64,000 bases of DNA from Spinacia oleracea (taxonomy: Eukaryota > Streptophyta > Magnoliopsida > Caryophyllales > Amaranthaceae), in the NCBI RefSeq assembly GCF_020520425.1, contig NC_079490.1, forward strand, positions 51,190,517-51,254,516, written 5' to 3'. A model generated the notes under the pieces. It made no database searches and was not told the DNA's origin. It saw only the letters and a program-made list of their open reading frames with translations. Positions 46,029 to 57,233 of the stretch are shown here, piece after piece; position 1 is the stretch's first letter; each line of letters starts with the position of its first letter. Made by a program: the position numbers and the translations under genes.

Positions 46029-49000
46029 CACTACACCACAATAACCTTTTAATAGCGCTTTTTTCAATGAATAACAGCGCTTTTAATTATGCGCGCTGTT
46101 AAAAGACTAATAAGCGCTGTTAATGTTTTATCAGTTAACAGCATTCGATATATAAGCGCTTTAGATGCTCAAGCAAGAAGCAACATACTAATTTTATACA
46201 AGACTATCTATTTATTAGATTTTTGTTTAACAATTAAATGCATTAATGTACCAATAATAATACAATATACAATGTTTTAAATCCATTAACAACAATTCAA
46301 TATAAACAACAAAAGCCATTTCATTTCTTCAATTATATATCAAATAAACATCTCATAGTTTTTAACCGTGTACACTATCCATTGTAACAAATTGGTAAAA
46401 ATATATACTACACATAAAACACACAAGAAAAACAAGACAACCAAATGAGCCCTCATTCCATAATCTGGTCTTGATCAATAAACCATTATTTGAACTCTAC
46501 ATCTTCATGAATACATGTATGCTTGTGGATGATGATCTCCATTCATGAATCCAGTGCCATATCAGCCAAAATCAATGCCATTTTGCCGATAGCACTACAA
46601 AATCATCAATGTCAATTAATAATCAGTTTATTAAAAAAAGAATGACAACGAAACCAGATTTCGCGCAGAAGCTGCTGCATGACTTACGGCTTAGGAAGCA
46701 TCGGATGGCCACTGCTTAGAACTCAGGTACATTTAACTTTTCTTCCTGCAATTAATGAAACAGTCCATCTTTTAAGCTGCCGATTTCAGGGTGAATTTGT
46801 TAATGTAAAACGTTAATTGCATACTTATATTAACGGAGCATTTCCTTCTGTCCAGAAGTCTACAAACCTACCTGAATTGTGATGTCACAACACTGTACAG
46901 AAAAACTCTAGCGACTCTGTATCAAGTAGCCAAATTTTGATTCTTTTCTTGACGTTTCAAACCAAAAATTAATTAGAGTAGGCAAGTATAGAATCTTAAA
47001 ATGTTAGACAAAAATAAAGTAGGCAAGTATAGAATATTAAAATGTTTAACGTTCAAAAGATAAAACAAAAGCAAGGAACAACAAATACAAGTATAGTAGT
47101 ATACTTGTTCTTAGCAGCTAGACCAAACAATTCTAACACCAGAGACCGGACTAACCTTCTAATATATTATGGTTTATGTTTCATTAATCTGGAGTGAACA
47201 GATATGCACGGGAATTCGAGGCAGAACTTAAAAGGATCAAGGGTAACAAAGACACTTGAATTTGTCAGATATGCAGACAGCAACACAATAGCTGATTCCG
47301 GTTAATCCTTAACCAGATACAAATTATTGCTCAATAAAGAAGTGCTGAAAGTACAATGGTTCTCTGCTCAGTTAATTCTCAAGATTTTGTAAACCGGTTA
47401 GCCACAAGCCCACAATTCTAACCAAATCTCTTTCTGGGTACATGTATTAACTAGAAAAATGGTTTGGCAACCAGTTGTGATTTGTGAATGTAACCCAAAA
47501 TATGGATTCAAAAACCATAGTCTACAACTCTACATCATCGTCTTTTATAGAAAGTTCTAAGAAGATGAAAATGAACAGGAAGAGTAAACATAATTATACT
47601 GTCCCCAACAAACCAGATGCATACAACATAAAATTTTCATTCACAAAACACAAATTAATAACATCCCCCTCCCAATATAAGTCATGTTCTCTTCCCAACT
47701 CTCTGTTTTATAGGGGAGAGGAATCCCTTGGAACTCATAAGTCATAAGCATTAGCAATTGCAACACTCATATTAATAAGAGAATGATTAATGACACATTC
47801 ACACATCCTAGGCTCGATCTCAACTGACATAAGAATATGGCACCCTGGATTCTAGTATATCTGATGTATAATAAATTAATAATAATGCAAGTATTTGTCT
47901 GTTTTAAAAGTCTAGCAAAAGAAATCAATCAGGGGGTAAAACAAGAAAAGAGTCAAGGACATAATTTTAAAATTAAAGAAGAAAAAGTACAGGTAATCTT
48001 GTGTAGTTTAAGGTAAACATAATCCCAACAAGTTGAGGGTTTAAACTTTTCATATCCACCCATAAACATTGAGGCCTGGTCCGCATTTTTCATACTGAAA
48101 TGTACTTCCTGGTCAAGTTTAAATACGAAGTATATACTGTATAAATTTTGTAAATAAAGTTGTAGAGTTTTAGTTCACTCTATATCAATCCCAGAAATAC
48201 CACTATTATTCTTTTAAAAGTCAAGGCAACTGCAGGGTTACTTGTAAGAATGTACAAAAATAATGAAGCACTTAATAAGGTAGTTCAAACAGAAAATTTG
48301 GATCAATATAATACGACGTGAGTGAGAGACGGAATTTTCTAGAACTTGAGATGACATAGCCATATTCACAAAATCAGTAATAAAAGTTATATTGAACAGA
48401 CTACTAACCCAAGAAAATTCTGGCAAATTTAAATGGTTGTGAACCTTCCCTCTGCAGATCCTGTATGAGTACATCACAGCATTAGACCTTGAGTTCCCTT
48501 CATTCAAAGAAAACACACAAGAAAACAAAACATTTTGACTATACAAATTAAAGTAAATACCTCTTCTTCTGCTGCTTCCAGTCCTCCTTGAACCCAAAAG
48601 ATATTTTTGTACCTGGCATTACAAAGCTGCTCGCAAGCAGGTAAAGATCTACAAACTCATATGCGCTAATGGTGTTAGGGGAATACAATATGAAAAATAC
48701 TGATGAATCTAACATTAACATAAAATTCCCATAACCTGATTGTTCAAAGGGTTGTTTTGCATTAGCTAACTTGCAGGTCCAAAATCATAGGGAAGCCTAG
48801 CAAGTAAAATATTATAGAAGAACTACCACTCGATTCAGTCATCCCCAGTTAGGTGTCCAGTTGATGTGGACAAATGATTCTTGCTTAGTTGCTTACTTGC
48901 TTTAACTTTGTGTCATTTATTTTGCAACAAATCTACAATCTCAATATCGCTCTTGTGCATGTCTTGTTTATCATATACTGACATATCGTCATTTGGATCA

Positions 49001-50060
49001 TTATTGTTCACATTCTATTTCCCCTTTCCATAGAACACAAAGATGAATGTGTAAAAAACATCACTGACCACAAAATTCATTCAGTTTAATACTTCAATTG
49101 AATCAGAGGCTCAAAGCACATCAAAATCATCTAAAATTTTAAACTATCCGAGTGAACTAGAATTTATAGATTAAAACCCAATTCTTCTGAAGATTTCTCA
49201 AGAAAAATAAAGGGAAAATGCAACAAGTCACAGATGATGCAGGCAAGAAAAATAAAGGGAAAATACTACATTGTAACTGCTAATTCCTAAAATAATATTT
49301 CTAGAACTTCACAGAATCAGAAAGTTTCTAACATTCCCAGAATCAAAAAGTTCTAATAACTCTCAATATCTAGTAACTAGGTGATAAACAAGCATATCAA
49401 ATTGCTATAAAACTTGCAAAATTAATTACAATTAAAATTCCTGAAAACCCAATTAAATTGCTAATTTAGAAGAAACTCACAATTGATAACTCAACCAAAC
49501 GCAGCCAGGCAATAGGTTCGCCAGATAGTAATCGCCGCTGAGAAACGCTCACCGGAGAAGAAGCTAAATACGAAAACATCTGGATTTGGATTGAAGGGAA
49601 CCTGTAATTTGGATTTGGGAAATTTCGGTTTGAGTCAAATTAAATAGAGATTGAACTCTTCAATTCAGATTGAGATTGAACTCTAACTCTTGAATTCGGA
49701 TTGGGATTGAACTCTTGAGTTCGATTGGAAACTCGATTCTTAACTGTGTAAGTCGTGGTGGGAGAAGAAGGAAGATGGAGAACGTGGGAAAGTATTTAGG
49801 CGGTGCTGATCCTTAACCGTGGAAGGGGTTTGGTTCTTTTAATTTGGTTGGCAGGTGTCAAAAATTTACTTACTATAGTTTTTTTGATAAATTACAATAA
49901 TATCATAGTGTTTAAAGAAAAGTGCTATAATATATTAAGAGGGAAATTAAAATTGCTTTATTTAACAGCACTGGAAAATAAAGTGCTGTTATTTCATATA
50001 AATAATAGCGCTTTTCTATAAGCGCTATTAATTAGGCGCTGTTAATTAATGTTTTTGTTA
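46029..50060. mobile_element. Third CACTA-like element, non-autonomous, 4.0 kb
   Basis: It starts CACTACACCACAATAACC at 46029. Both ends carry subterminal repeats built on AGCGCT / AACAGCGC (46050-46160 and 49960-50045). The flanking trinucleotide TAC occurs on both sides (46026-46028, 50061-50063). The right terminus is diverged (complement TAACAAAAACATTAA). No transposase is present. It carries minus-strand exons of a rhodanese-like gene. Confidence 0.62.
48410..49579 (-). pseudogene. Captured rhodanese-like (sulfurtransferase STR-type) fragment
   Basis: Minus-strand exons: 48641-48561 encodes CEQLCNARYKNIFWVQGGLE then AAEEE, with donor GAG|GTATTT. Exon 48460-48410 (acceptor CATACAG) encodes DLQREGSQPFKFA. 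These are the C-terminal signature of plant single-domain rhodaneses of the STR10/STR11 type (family pattern 'YKNLFWVQGGLEAAEEEDL-REGPQPFKFAGIGG'). A possible first exon, 49579-49481, begins at ATG, encodes MFSYLASSPVSVSQRRLLSG and ends at ATT|GTGAGT. It would suit an organelle-targeting N-terminus, but the link is inferred. The catalytic rhodanese loop was not found, so the piece is partial. Introns are retained inside the CACTA element. Confidence 0.65.
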
Positions 50061-51117
50061 TACAAAGTTGGGGTTTTTGAAGATTTGATGATGATTGTTG
50101 TAAGGAATACTTTCAAGGATGAAAGTTTCAACTTACTAATCATGTTTTTTGAAAACAAAGCATAAAGATTGAAACTTGAAACTTGTAGAAGGAGTTTGGA
50201 TGATTATTTGAGAGGGGTTTCAAGTATGAAATCCCCTCAAAGATTACTCCTTTTTTGACATTTCCTTGTTCAAGTGTGTATGAACATCACAAGAACATCA
50301 TAGGAAAACTTGAAATAAGAAAGGTAGAAACTTTAATTAAATCATGGTAATTTGTATTAGGGATTTGGGATTACCTATTTAGGATTAGGTTAGCTTTACG
50401 ATTAGTTCTCCCAATTTCTTAAGTATTTGGAAATTGTAATGGAAATTGTAGATTTGAACTTGAATTTTGTATTTGATTTTGAGAGGAAAATTGGAGATTA
50501 CGACGTTGTATTAGAAAACTGCCTCCTCAAATGCTTAGGAAATGAGGGTTTATATAGGGTATTAAGTGTCTAAAATCCAAGAACCACCTGCGCCTGGCAC
50601 AGGCCCAACGCCTGGCACTGGTGACGTGGTCTAGAATCCGCCAAAACAAAGACGATGACACCGTCCTTGTTTTGTTTTGTATTGATTTAACTTCGTACTA
50701 TTTGTACAAATTTGGCACATAGTGTTCGCTTGGAGATTAAGTCTTGGGTTTGCGTCTAAAAGCAAGCCGTTTTAGAATTCGGATTTCGTGTTTGGACTCG
50801 GTTTTACGGGAAGGGGCCCGGCATGCTCGGTTTTGTGGATCGGCACTCGAATTTGGATTGCTTAATGTCATTTCGACTGGAAAGGACCTTGTAAAACCAA
50901 TGGAGAGGTCCATTGGGTGAGATTGTGTTTGGATTTTGAAATTTATTTTTGGGAATTTAATTTTGTACCGAGTTCTGTAATGGGAACGGGCTCAGGAATT
51001 GGACTTTGGAATACACTTTAGCAATTGAGACTTCCGCACGGAGTTTCACCAACCACCTAGCAAGGATTATAGTATCGTCATCATCCCATTAGGGGAGACA
51101 CGAATTAGGGTCTACAG

Positions 51118-51140
51118 AAGCCCCCACTTTGACTAAGCGT
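51118..51140 (-). promoter_or_regulatory. Polypurine tract of the second Tat-like element
   Basis: On the minus strand AAAGTGGGGGCTTC directly precedes the LTR start TGTAGACCC. A near-identical tract (AAAGTGGGGGCTTA) recurs at about 53537-53552. Confidence 0.65.
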
Positions 51141-51354
51141 TCGGTTAGGAAAGCGAAAGTCAAAGTCAAAATTTTCGAATAGGGACGGAGAAAAGTCAAG
51201 ATGCTATGCAATCAAGACTATTCTTTGATGCCGATACCTACACAAAACAAGTGTTAGAAAAAAAGGATAGAGTCTACCTCCGGGCGGTTGTGACGAATCT
51301 GATCTTTGTATGGATTGTATTGCTTTTCCGTCTTTGACTCAGAACGAAGCTTGG

Positions 51355-51440
51355 CATCAAAAATTTTGAATTTTGAATTTTGAATCTTGGATCTTGAATT
51401 TTGAATTTTTGAATCTTGAATTTTGAATTTTGAATACCCG
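51355..51440 (+). repeat. Low-complexity TTTTGAATTTTGAATCTTG repeat
   Basis: Variants of (TTTTGAA)n and TTGAATCTTGAA fill this interval. The same heptamer-like texture recurs thinly to about 55800 within this element. Confidence 0.7.
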
Positions 51441-52220
51441 GAGTTAATCTGCTGGGCTTTTGTACGAAGTCTCGTCCAAGGCTTGACCCGCTGGGGAATA
51501 TGTCCACTAGGGAAAGAGTTTTTCTATTGACTCTTAAAATTTTGAAGATTTGGTTGATTTTCCCGGAGCTTGGGTCCACTGGGAGTCGAACGCTTGAATA
51601 CTTGTATTTTTCGGATTTTGTATGCTTGAGATATTTATCTGTCAATGTATACCAGTATTCATCGGAAAGCAGTATGATTTGACGTTTGATGCCTAGTGCA
51701 AAAAACCGTAGCAGCAAAGTACGCGCAATTAGCATGGATGACCGGGCCTAGATTCTCATTGCATGAGCATAATCACTTGTTTTTTGCATGAGCATCGGAA
51801 AGGGCCAGCGCCCAGCGGAGGGCTTGCTTATATAAAGCCCCCACCGTGATCTTTGCATGAGCATAATCACTTTTTCCTTCTTGTTTTCTCGAAGTTCGAT
51901 GGCTATCTCCCATTGATTTCATTGCTCTTGTCTTTCCTCTACCTTTGTCCATGTAAGTATTTCATGTTTTGCTGATGAAATTACCTTAGGATTGCATGTA
52001 TGATAGGTTTTTGCACTTGAAATGTTCTCGTATTTGTTGATGTTGTACTTGTATGATAGTAGGCTTCTTGTATGAAGAAAATTGTTTGATAGCCACTTGA
52101 ACTGTTGGAACTTTGTAGAAATTGAACTCTTGTATTTTGAATTTTGTACTTAGCACTTGTAGAGTTGTAGATAGTGATCGCACTGGTGACCTTGGTGGGT
52201 CTTGTAGGAGAATAGGCTGG

Positions 52221-52401
52221 GATAGCCTAGGTGTTGTAGAATTTGAATACCTGCTTCGGCGTGGATAGCCTAGGCGTTGGTGTAGAACTCGAATACCTGC
52301 TTCAGCATGGATAGCCTAGGCGTTGGTGTAGAACTAGAATATCTGCTTCGGCATGGATAGCCTAGGCGTTGGTGTAGAATTTGAATACTCTCTTGAAATA
52401 G
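52221..52401 (+). repeat. 46-bp tandem repeat, about four copies
   Basis: GATAGCCTAGGCGTTGGTGT starts at 52264, 52310 and 52356, with a shorter variant at 52221, giving periods of 43, 46 and 46 bp. Each unit also contains GAATACCTGCTTC. The array lies in the 3' untranslated part of the second Tat-like element. Confidence 0.85.
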
Positions 52402-54027
52402 AGGTCCCTGGCTAAACTTGTATGGCCACTGGGGATTTTTAGACTCTTGAATTTTTGTACGGGCTAGCATAAGATAGCCCCCAGACTTGGATGTTGATTT
52501 TGTATTTTGAATGTTTTAGTATGCCTCGGGTGAGAGTGCGTCGTTGGATGCTCGTGATTGATTCCTTGAAGAAGCATTGTATCAATCTGACCAAGAAGCT
52601 TGTTGGTCGAGACAGGGATGTGAGTTTACGAGGTGTTTGTACTCTTGAAACTAGTATATGGATGCCTGATGCTTGAAATTTGAATTTTGTACAGGAGCGT
52701 CGTCGAGGCCACAAAGGATATGAGGATAGGGAAACTCGAGCCAGTATTTCGATGGAGCAGACCGGACGTAGCTTAGGTCGAGGCACAAACTTTGGTGCTG
52801 CGACTCGCTAGAGGCACTCGGATGCTGGTTGGGGAGATATTCCCTCTACTTCTGCCCAGCCTAGTAGGCATTCGTATTCTTTAGGAGGTACAGGCGGTCA
52901 AATGCCTTTCATGCCTTCCCCTGGCGTCCACTTAGGAGCGAGTAGTTCTCAGCCCTAGGGTGCGGCGTCTTGGACTCAGTGGTACGAGATGGAGCGGATG
53001 CATCAAATTCAGGACATGGAGATGCAACGTCGGTTTATTGCGACCCAACAGTCTTATTGATCAGTTTCCTTCCCATCAGCAGGGTCCTCAACAGGTTCCT
53101 AGTATTCTCCGTAATCTCGGAGCAGGAGCCAGTTACCCCTGAGACGGAGCTTGATCGGGACCTAGAGCAGTACATGAGCCGGAACAAGAACAAGGAGCCT
53201 CTGATCGAGACTGTGGTTGAGGATGACTCGGACTGATCCTGCATGATAGCGAGTTCTATCTCTGCCCTTGGTTGGGCTTTTGTATGGATATTTGTGTGGA
53301 TATTTGTAGTTGTACTTGTATTTGGATTTGTATGGTTTGAATTTTTGGATTTTGTATGGTTTGGAATTTGTATGGTTTGGACTTGCACGGTTTGAATTTT
53401 GCTATGTGTTTTTTTTTGCGAGGTTTTGAATTGAATTTAGCATGCGCTGTGTGTGCATTTTTGATATTTGTGGTTACATGTATGCATGTAAAATGAAAAA
53501 ATTTGCCCAAATTTTTGGGTGTATATACCCACTATAAGCCCCCACTTTGACTGAAGTTTTTTGGTTAGAAAAAGCGCAAGTCAAAGTATATTCAACTTTT
53601 TCTCATGCACATGGTGACTCTAAAAACAAATTTACCCATTTATTCGGGTGTATATACCCACTTAGGACGCCGATCTAGGACTAGAATGCTTTGAATTTTG
53701 AACAAATTGACCCGGGTGTTGATTCGAACTGCTTGAAATTGCGCGGCTTGCGGCTTCTGGAATATACGACATAAATCATTGGAGCTGATTTGGTTGTACA
53801 ATTCCATGAGGAGTGCGTACTCGATGTCATAAAGTGGGACGTTGGGTTAGTCCTTCTTGCAAGCCCTACGCTTGGCGCAGGCTTTGACGTCCAGCGCAGG
53901 TGGTACTTTCGAATACCACCATAAGTGTTGGTTTTTGTATAAATAGAGAGCATTCCGGATCACTTTCCTTGCACCAATCCTTCACTGCTCTTCTTCACCT
54001 TCTACTTCTTCTCAAAAAAGAAAGCAA

Positions 54028-55401
54028 ATGGATGTGTCATTTGAAAATGCCTTGAACTCTTGGCTTGGTTCGCTAGGCAAACTGGAGAAAAGGGAGCTAG
54101 ATGGCATGCATCTTGGGTTGCTTGTCTCCTTCCGATTCGTGAAACTTGACATGCATTTCATCCATGCCGCTTTGGAAGCTTGGGTTCCGATTCACCACGT
54201 TTTCTGCTTTGCTAACAACGAGGTATGTCCCCTCCTTGAAGAGTTTAGTGCCATATTGGGCTGGCCCCTTATGATAAAGCCTTGTATGCCTAGTGTTGAG
54301 GAACACGTTTTACTTGGCTTTAGAGTGGTATTTGGGCCTAAAGCCCCCACTTATGAGTGCTGTTGTATATGGCCGAGGGGTGGATTTGTCCCTCTTCATC
54401 ACCCATTTTGCTGGACTTGATATCCCCAAGGTCTACCGCTTGAGGGCTTTGAGTTTTTGTATCTTTGCTCGCTTCCTGTTTTCGAGGCAGGGTTTTGGCA
54501 ATGACGATGCCTCCCTAATAGAGATTGTGGAGCAGTTTGTTTGTGGTAAGGACCCAATGCCTCTCGTGATTGGCGAGACATTGTTGGGCCTTGATGTGCT
54601 AAAATCGGACCCCTCGTCTATGCCATCGGGAAGCGCGGTGCTACTCCAAGTAAGAATCTGGAGTTTTTTCTATATTGAAATTTGTACTTGTATTTAGAAT
54701 ATTGAATATTGAATTTCTTTCTTGTATTTTCCCCAAGGTGTGGCTTTTGGAGAGACTCATGTTGGTGGCACCACCAAAGAACATGTCAAGCTATAATAGG
54801 AAGGGATTCACCGTGCGGTCTATGATGTATTGTCGGCTTTCACTGGACGAGTGGCGCTGCGCACTCTCGGAGATTGGATCTTGTATCAGTTGGGTAATTC
54901 CATGGTGGGGGAATTGCGGCTATAAGATATGCACCTGGCTCTACTGCTTTGAGGGTGCCGAGCCTTTCTATGTTAGTCTTCTACTCTCCTGCTCAAGTGA
55001 TGAGACAATATGGCTTAAAACAAGAAATCCCGGATTGTGTTGAGGAGCATCCAACCCCTGTTGTACTGAACGCTGATCGTCTTGAAGTTTGGAGTCGGTA
55101 TTGGGTTGCCAAACCATTCTTGAACATTCAATTCCCACCTGAGCCAGCTCCTCTGTCTGCGGGGTATATTGTATGGATGGAAGGTCCAAGCCAAAGATAC
55201 ATTTCTCTCTACAGGTCCGTGGGAGCCCGAGGTTCTAGAGCTAGACGCCCTGCATCAATTGATTATGAAGAAGGTGATGGGAGTGTGGCCTGTCCGGTGC
55301 TTGACCGTTCTGGGTCTAAAGGAGGTTCATCATCCTCCCGTCTTGGAAGATTAGCTGGTTCCTTCTTCCGCCGCTTGGGCAAGGGGAAGATTGACGAATG
55401 A
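54028..55401 (+). pseudogene. Antisense plant-mobile-domain-like gene of the second Tat-like element
   Basis: On the strand opposite to pol, successive blocks encode FENALNSWLGSLGKLEKREL, HAALEAWVPIHHVFCF, EVCPLLEEFSAILGWPL, then DLSLFITHFAGLDIPKVYRL, VWLLERLMLVAPPKN, MMYCRLSLDEW and VFYSPAQVMRQYG. The 'WVP--H-F-F---E-CP-LEEFSAILG' stretch is typical of plant mobile domain (PMD) or related DUF7745-type proteins that are common in plant transposons. The blocks are not in one frame, so the gene is decayed or has introns. Function is unknown. The position, downstream of integrase and antisense, equals that of the antisense gene in the element at 23594-35813, although the protein family is different. 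Confidence 0.6.
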
Positions 55402-55809
55402 TCGCAAGAAGGGCAAGGGGATAGTACTCAAGGTGCCAAGACTGAAGAGCATATTCGCCCAAGCCCAGATCTTTGTAGGATTGATGTGTTTGAAGTTGTA
55501 TTTGTAGGAAATGTGTTTCAAAGTGTGTTTAGAAGATGTATTTTGGAAGTGAAAAGTCTTTGAACTTTGCTTCACTTGATTCCAACCTTGTAATCGAATT
55601 AGCTTTGATAAAGTTATTTGAAGATTATGCTTTGCACAACAATTGGATTTTGAATTTTGAATTTCGATTTTTAGGATGCCCTTAATTGAGCAAACTTTGA
55701 ATTTTTTGTATTAAGGTGGCCGGGCCTCGGAATGAAGTTGCCTACCTATCCCGTTAAAGAATCAGGCCGAACTTAGTTCTAACATACATAACTTTTTGAA
55801 TTTTGAATT

Positions 55810-56227
55810 TTAAATTTGGACATAAAACTTCTTGAGTTGATCCAGGCTCGTCAAAGAACGGAATTCAGTCCCATCGGCATCTGTTAACTCGACTGTTCCA
55901 CCGGAAAGGATTTTCTTGACAATGTATGGCCCGACCCAGTTGGGTCTGAATTTTACCCTTGGGTCCATGACGCTCTTGCGAAGGGCTTTCCAGACAAGCT
56001 CGCCTTCCTTGATGTCTCGGGTTCTAACCCTTTTGTTGAAATGTCTGGCCACTCGGCGCTCATAGACTTGTACATGGTGAGCGGCTTGAAGTCGACGCTC
56101 ATCGAGCATGACTAGCTCGTCGTATCTTGATTGTACCCATGCAGCTTCTGGGATTTTGCTTTCGAGGACTATCCTTAGGGAAGGCAGTTCTAGCTCAAGA
56201 GGTTGTACCGCTTCCATTCCATAGACC
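55810..56227 (-). pseudogene. Tat/Ogre-type integrase C-terminal region (fossil)
   Basis: The minus strand encodes VYGMEAVQPLELELPSLRIV, RYDELVMLDERRLQAAHHVQ, NKRVRTRDIKEGELV, NWVGPYIVKKILSGG and DQLKKFYV. These are standard for the integrase end of Tat/Ogre elements (family pattern 'LVYG-EAV-P-E-E-PSLR'). Upstream pol is replaced by an inserted copia LTR. Confidence 0.85.
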
Positions 56228-57233
56228 TGTAGGGGAATACAGTTAAACATACATAACATGTGCGGAACATCCCCAAAGCCACGAAACATGTATAAAGCAC
56301 AGTTTCAGCATACTTACATTCGAAGAGTGTTTTCCCGAGTATTGTAACAACGAACACGAACAAAGAATTCCACTTGTCGTTCCTCTATTTGGTTCACCGA
56401 CACATTCAGATCCGTCTTAATTATTGTAGCTTAGACAACGCATAAGATTTTTGCTTTTCGGGGTGAACAGTATTTGCAGAGAGAAAATCTGAAGAACGTA
56501 ATTTAGGAATTAGGTTTAGGTTAGATGGAAAACTAATTATGTCAGTGTGTGGAAAAATATAATAACCTAATTATATTATTAATGTAACCGGCCAAGACCA
56601 AAAGGCCTTGACCGGCCACATCCCACAAGCGAGCAATAACCCGCACCCAGCCAACACACTGCAGGCCGAAGCCCACAGCGCGCGCAGCTGAGCAGCATGG
56701 GCCGTGGGCCTTGCGTGCTCGCTGCTGTGTTGATGTGCGGTGATGCGCGCTGCCACGCCCCGCGGGCTGGCTTGCTTGCTGCGTTGCGAGCTCGCTGGGT
56801 CGTTGGGCCTTGCGTGCTTGCGCGCTTGGCTCGACGAGCTGGCAGCTCCGATGCAGCTCGTATTCGCGACCAACGCCTTACGGCTATTGTATCATATACG
56901 ACGAATCACCATCGTATGATACGATTATTCGTTTTTCCCTGCTTACGAATATTCGCGGTACGATATACGATTCCGACGCAAGGTCGTATCGTATAATACG
57001 TTTTCCAAACTAATTCCCGAAAAGCTATTAAATGAATTTCCGATTCATTTAATCCGGTGATCTGTTACATGCCATTGGTGTGACCTTATAGGTTCAGTCA
57101 AGAGTAAGTTGTGAGCCTAATATAGATTGGAACTCACTGATCGGAAGCATTGCTCCAACTAGCTGTTCCGATCACTTGATCTTACTGAATTAATTGTTCG
57201 CAATTAATCTGAACCTTGGTATTAGACTTAATG
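56228..57233 (-). mobile_element. copia LTR, minus orientation, solo or truncated
   Basis: On the minus strand the 3' end reads ATGTTCCGCACATG...TATTCCCCTACA, matching in layout the end of the LTR at 60658-62058. Near its 5' side it carries ATTAAGTCTAATACC and TTACTCTTGACTGAACC, again shared with that LTR. A GC-rich block (56640-56870) lies in the middle. Its extreme 5' end is cut by the chromovirus inserted at 57234. No internal region is attached. Confidence 0.7.

Larger units (their letters stand above)
44942..51117 (-). repeat. 3' LTR of the second Tat-like element, split by a CACTA
   Basis: In element orientation it starts TGTAGACCCTAATTCG at 51117 and ends CAACGGGACA at 44942, with TG and CA termini. 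Without the 4.0-kb CACTA insertion (46029-50060) it is about 2.1 kb, in keeping with long LTRs in this lineage. Only one LTR is present in the window. Confidence 0.6.
44942..56227 (-). mobile_element. Second Tat/Ogre-like gypsy element, 3' part only, broken
   Basis: In minus orientation the piece runs from the integrase C-terminal region (56227-55810) through an untranslated part with an antisense gene and tandem repeats, a polypurine tract (51118-51140) and one long LTR (51117-44942, interrupted). The rest of pol, gag and the 5' LTR are missing. It is old or strongly decayed, with numerous breaks. Other elements sit in its LTR and at its truncated pol end. Confidence 0.7.

Noticed and set aside
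52221-52401. Regular 46-bp repeats that could suggest a CRISPR array
   Set aside because: The units are adjacent without unique spacers and lie in a plant retroelement; they are ordinary tandem repeats.
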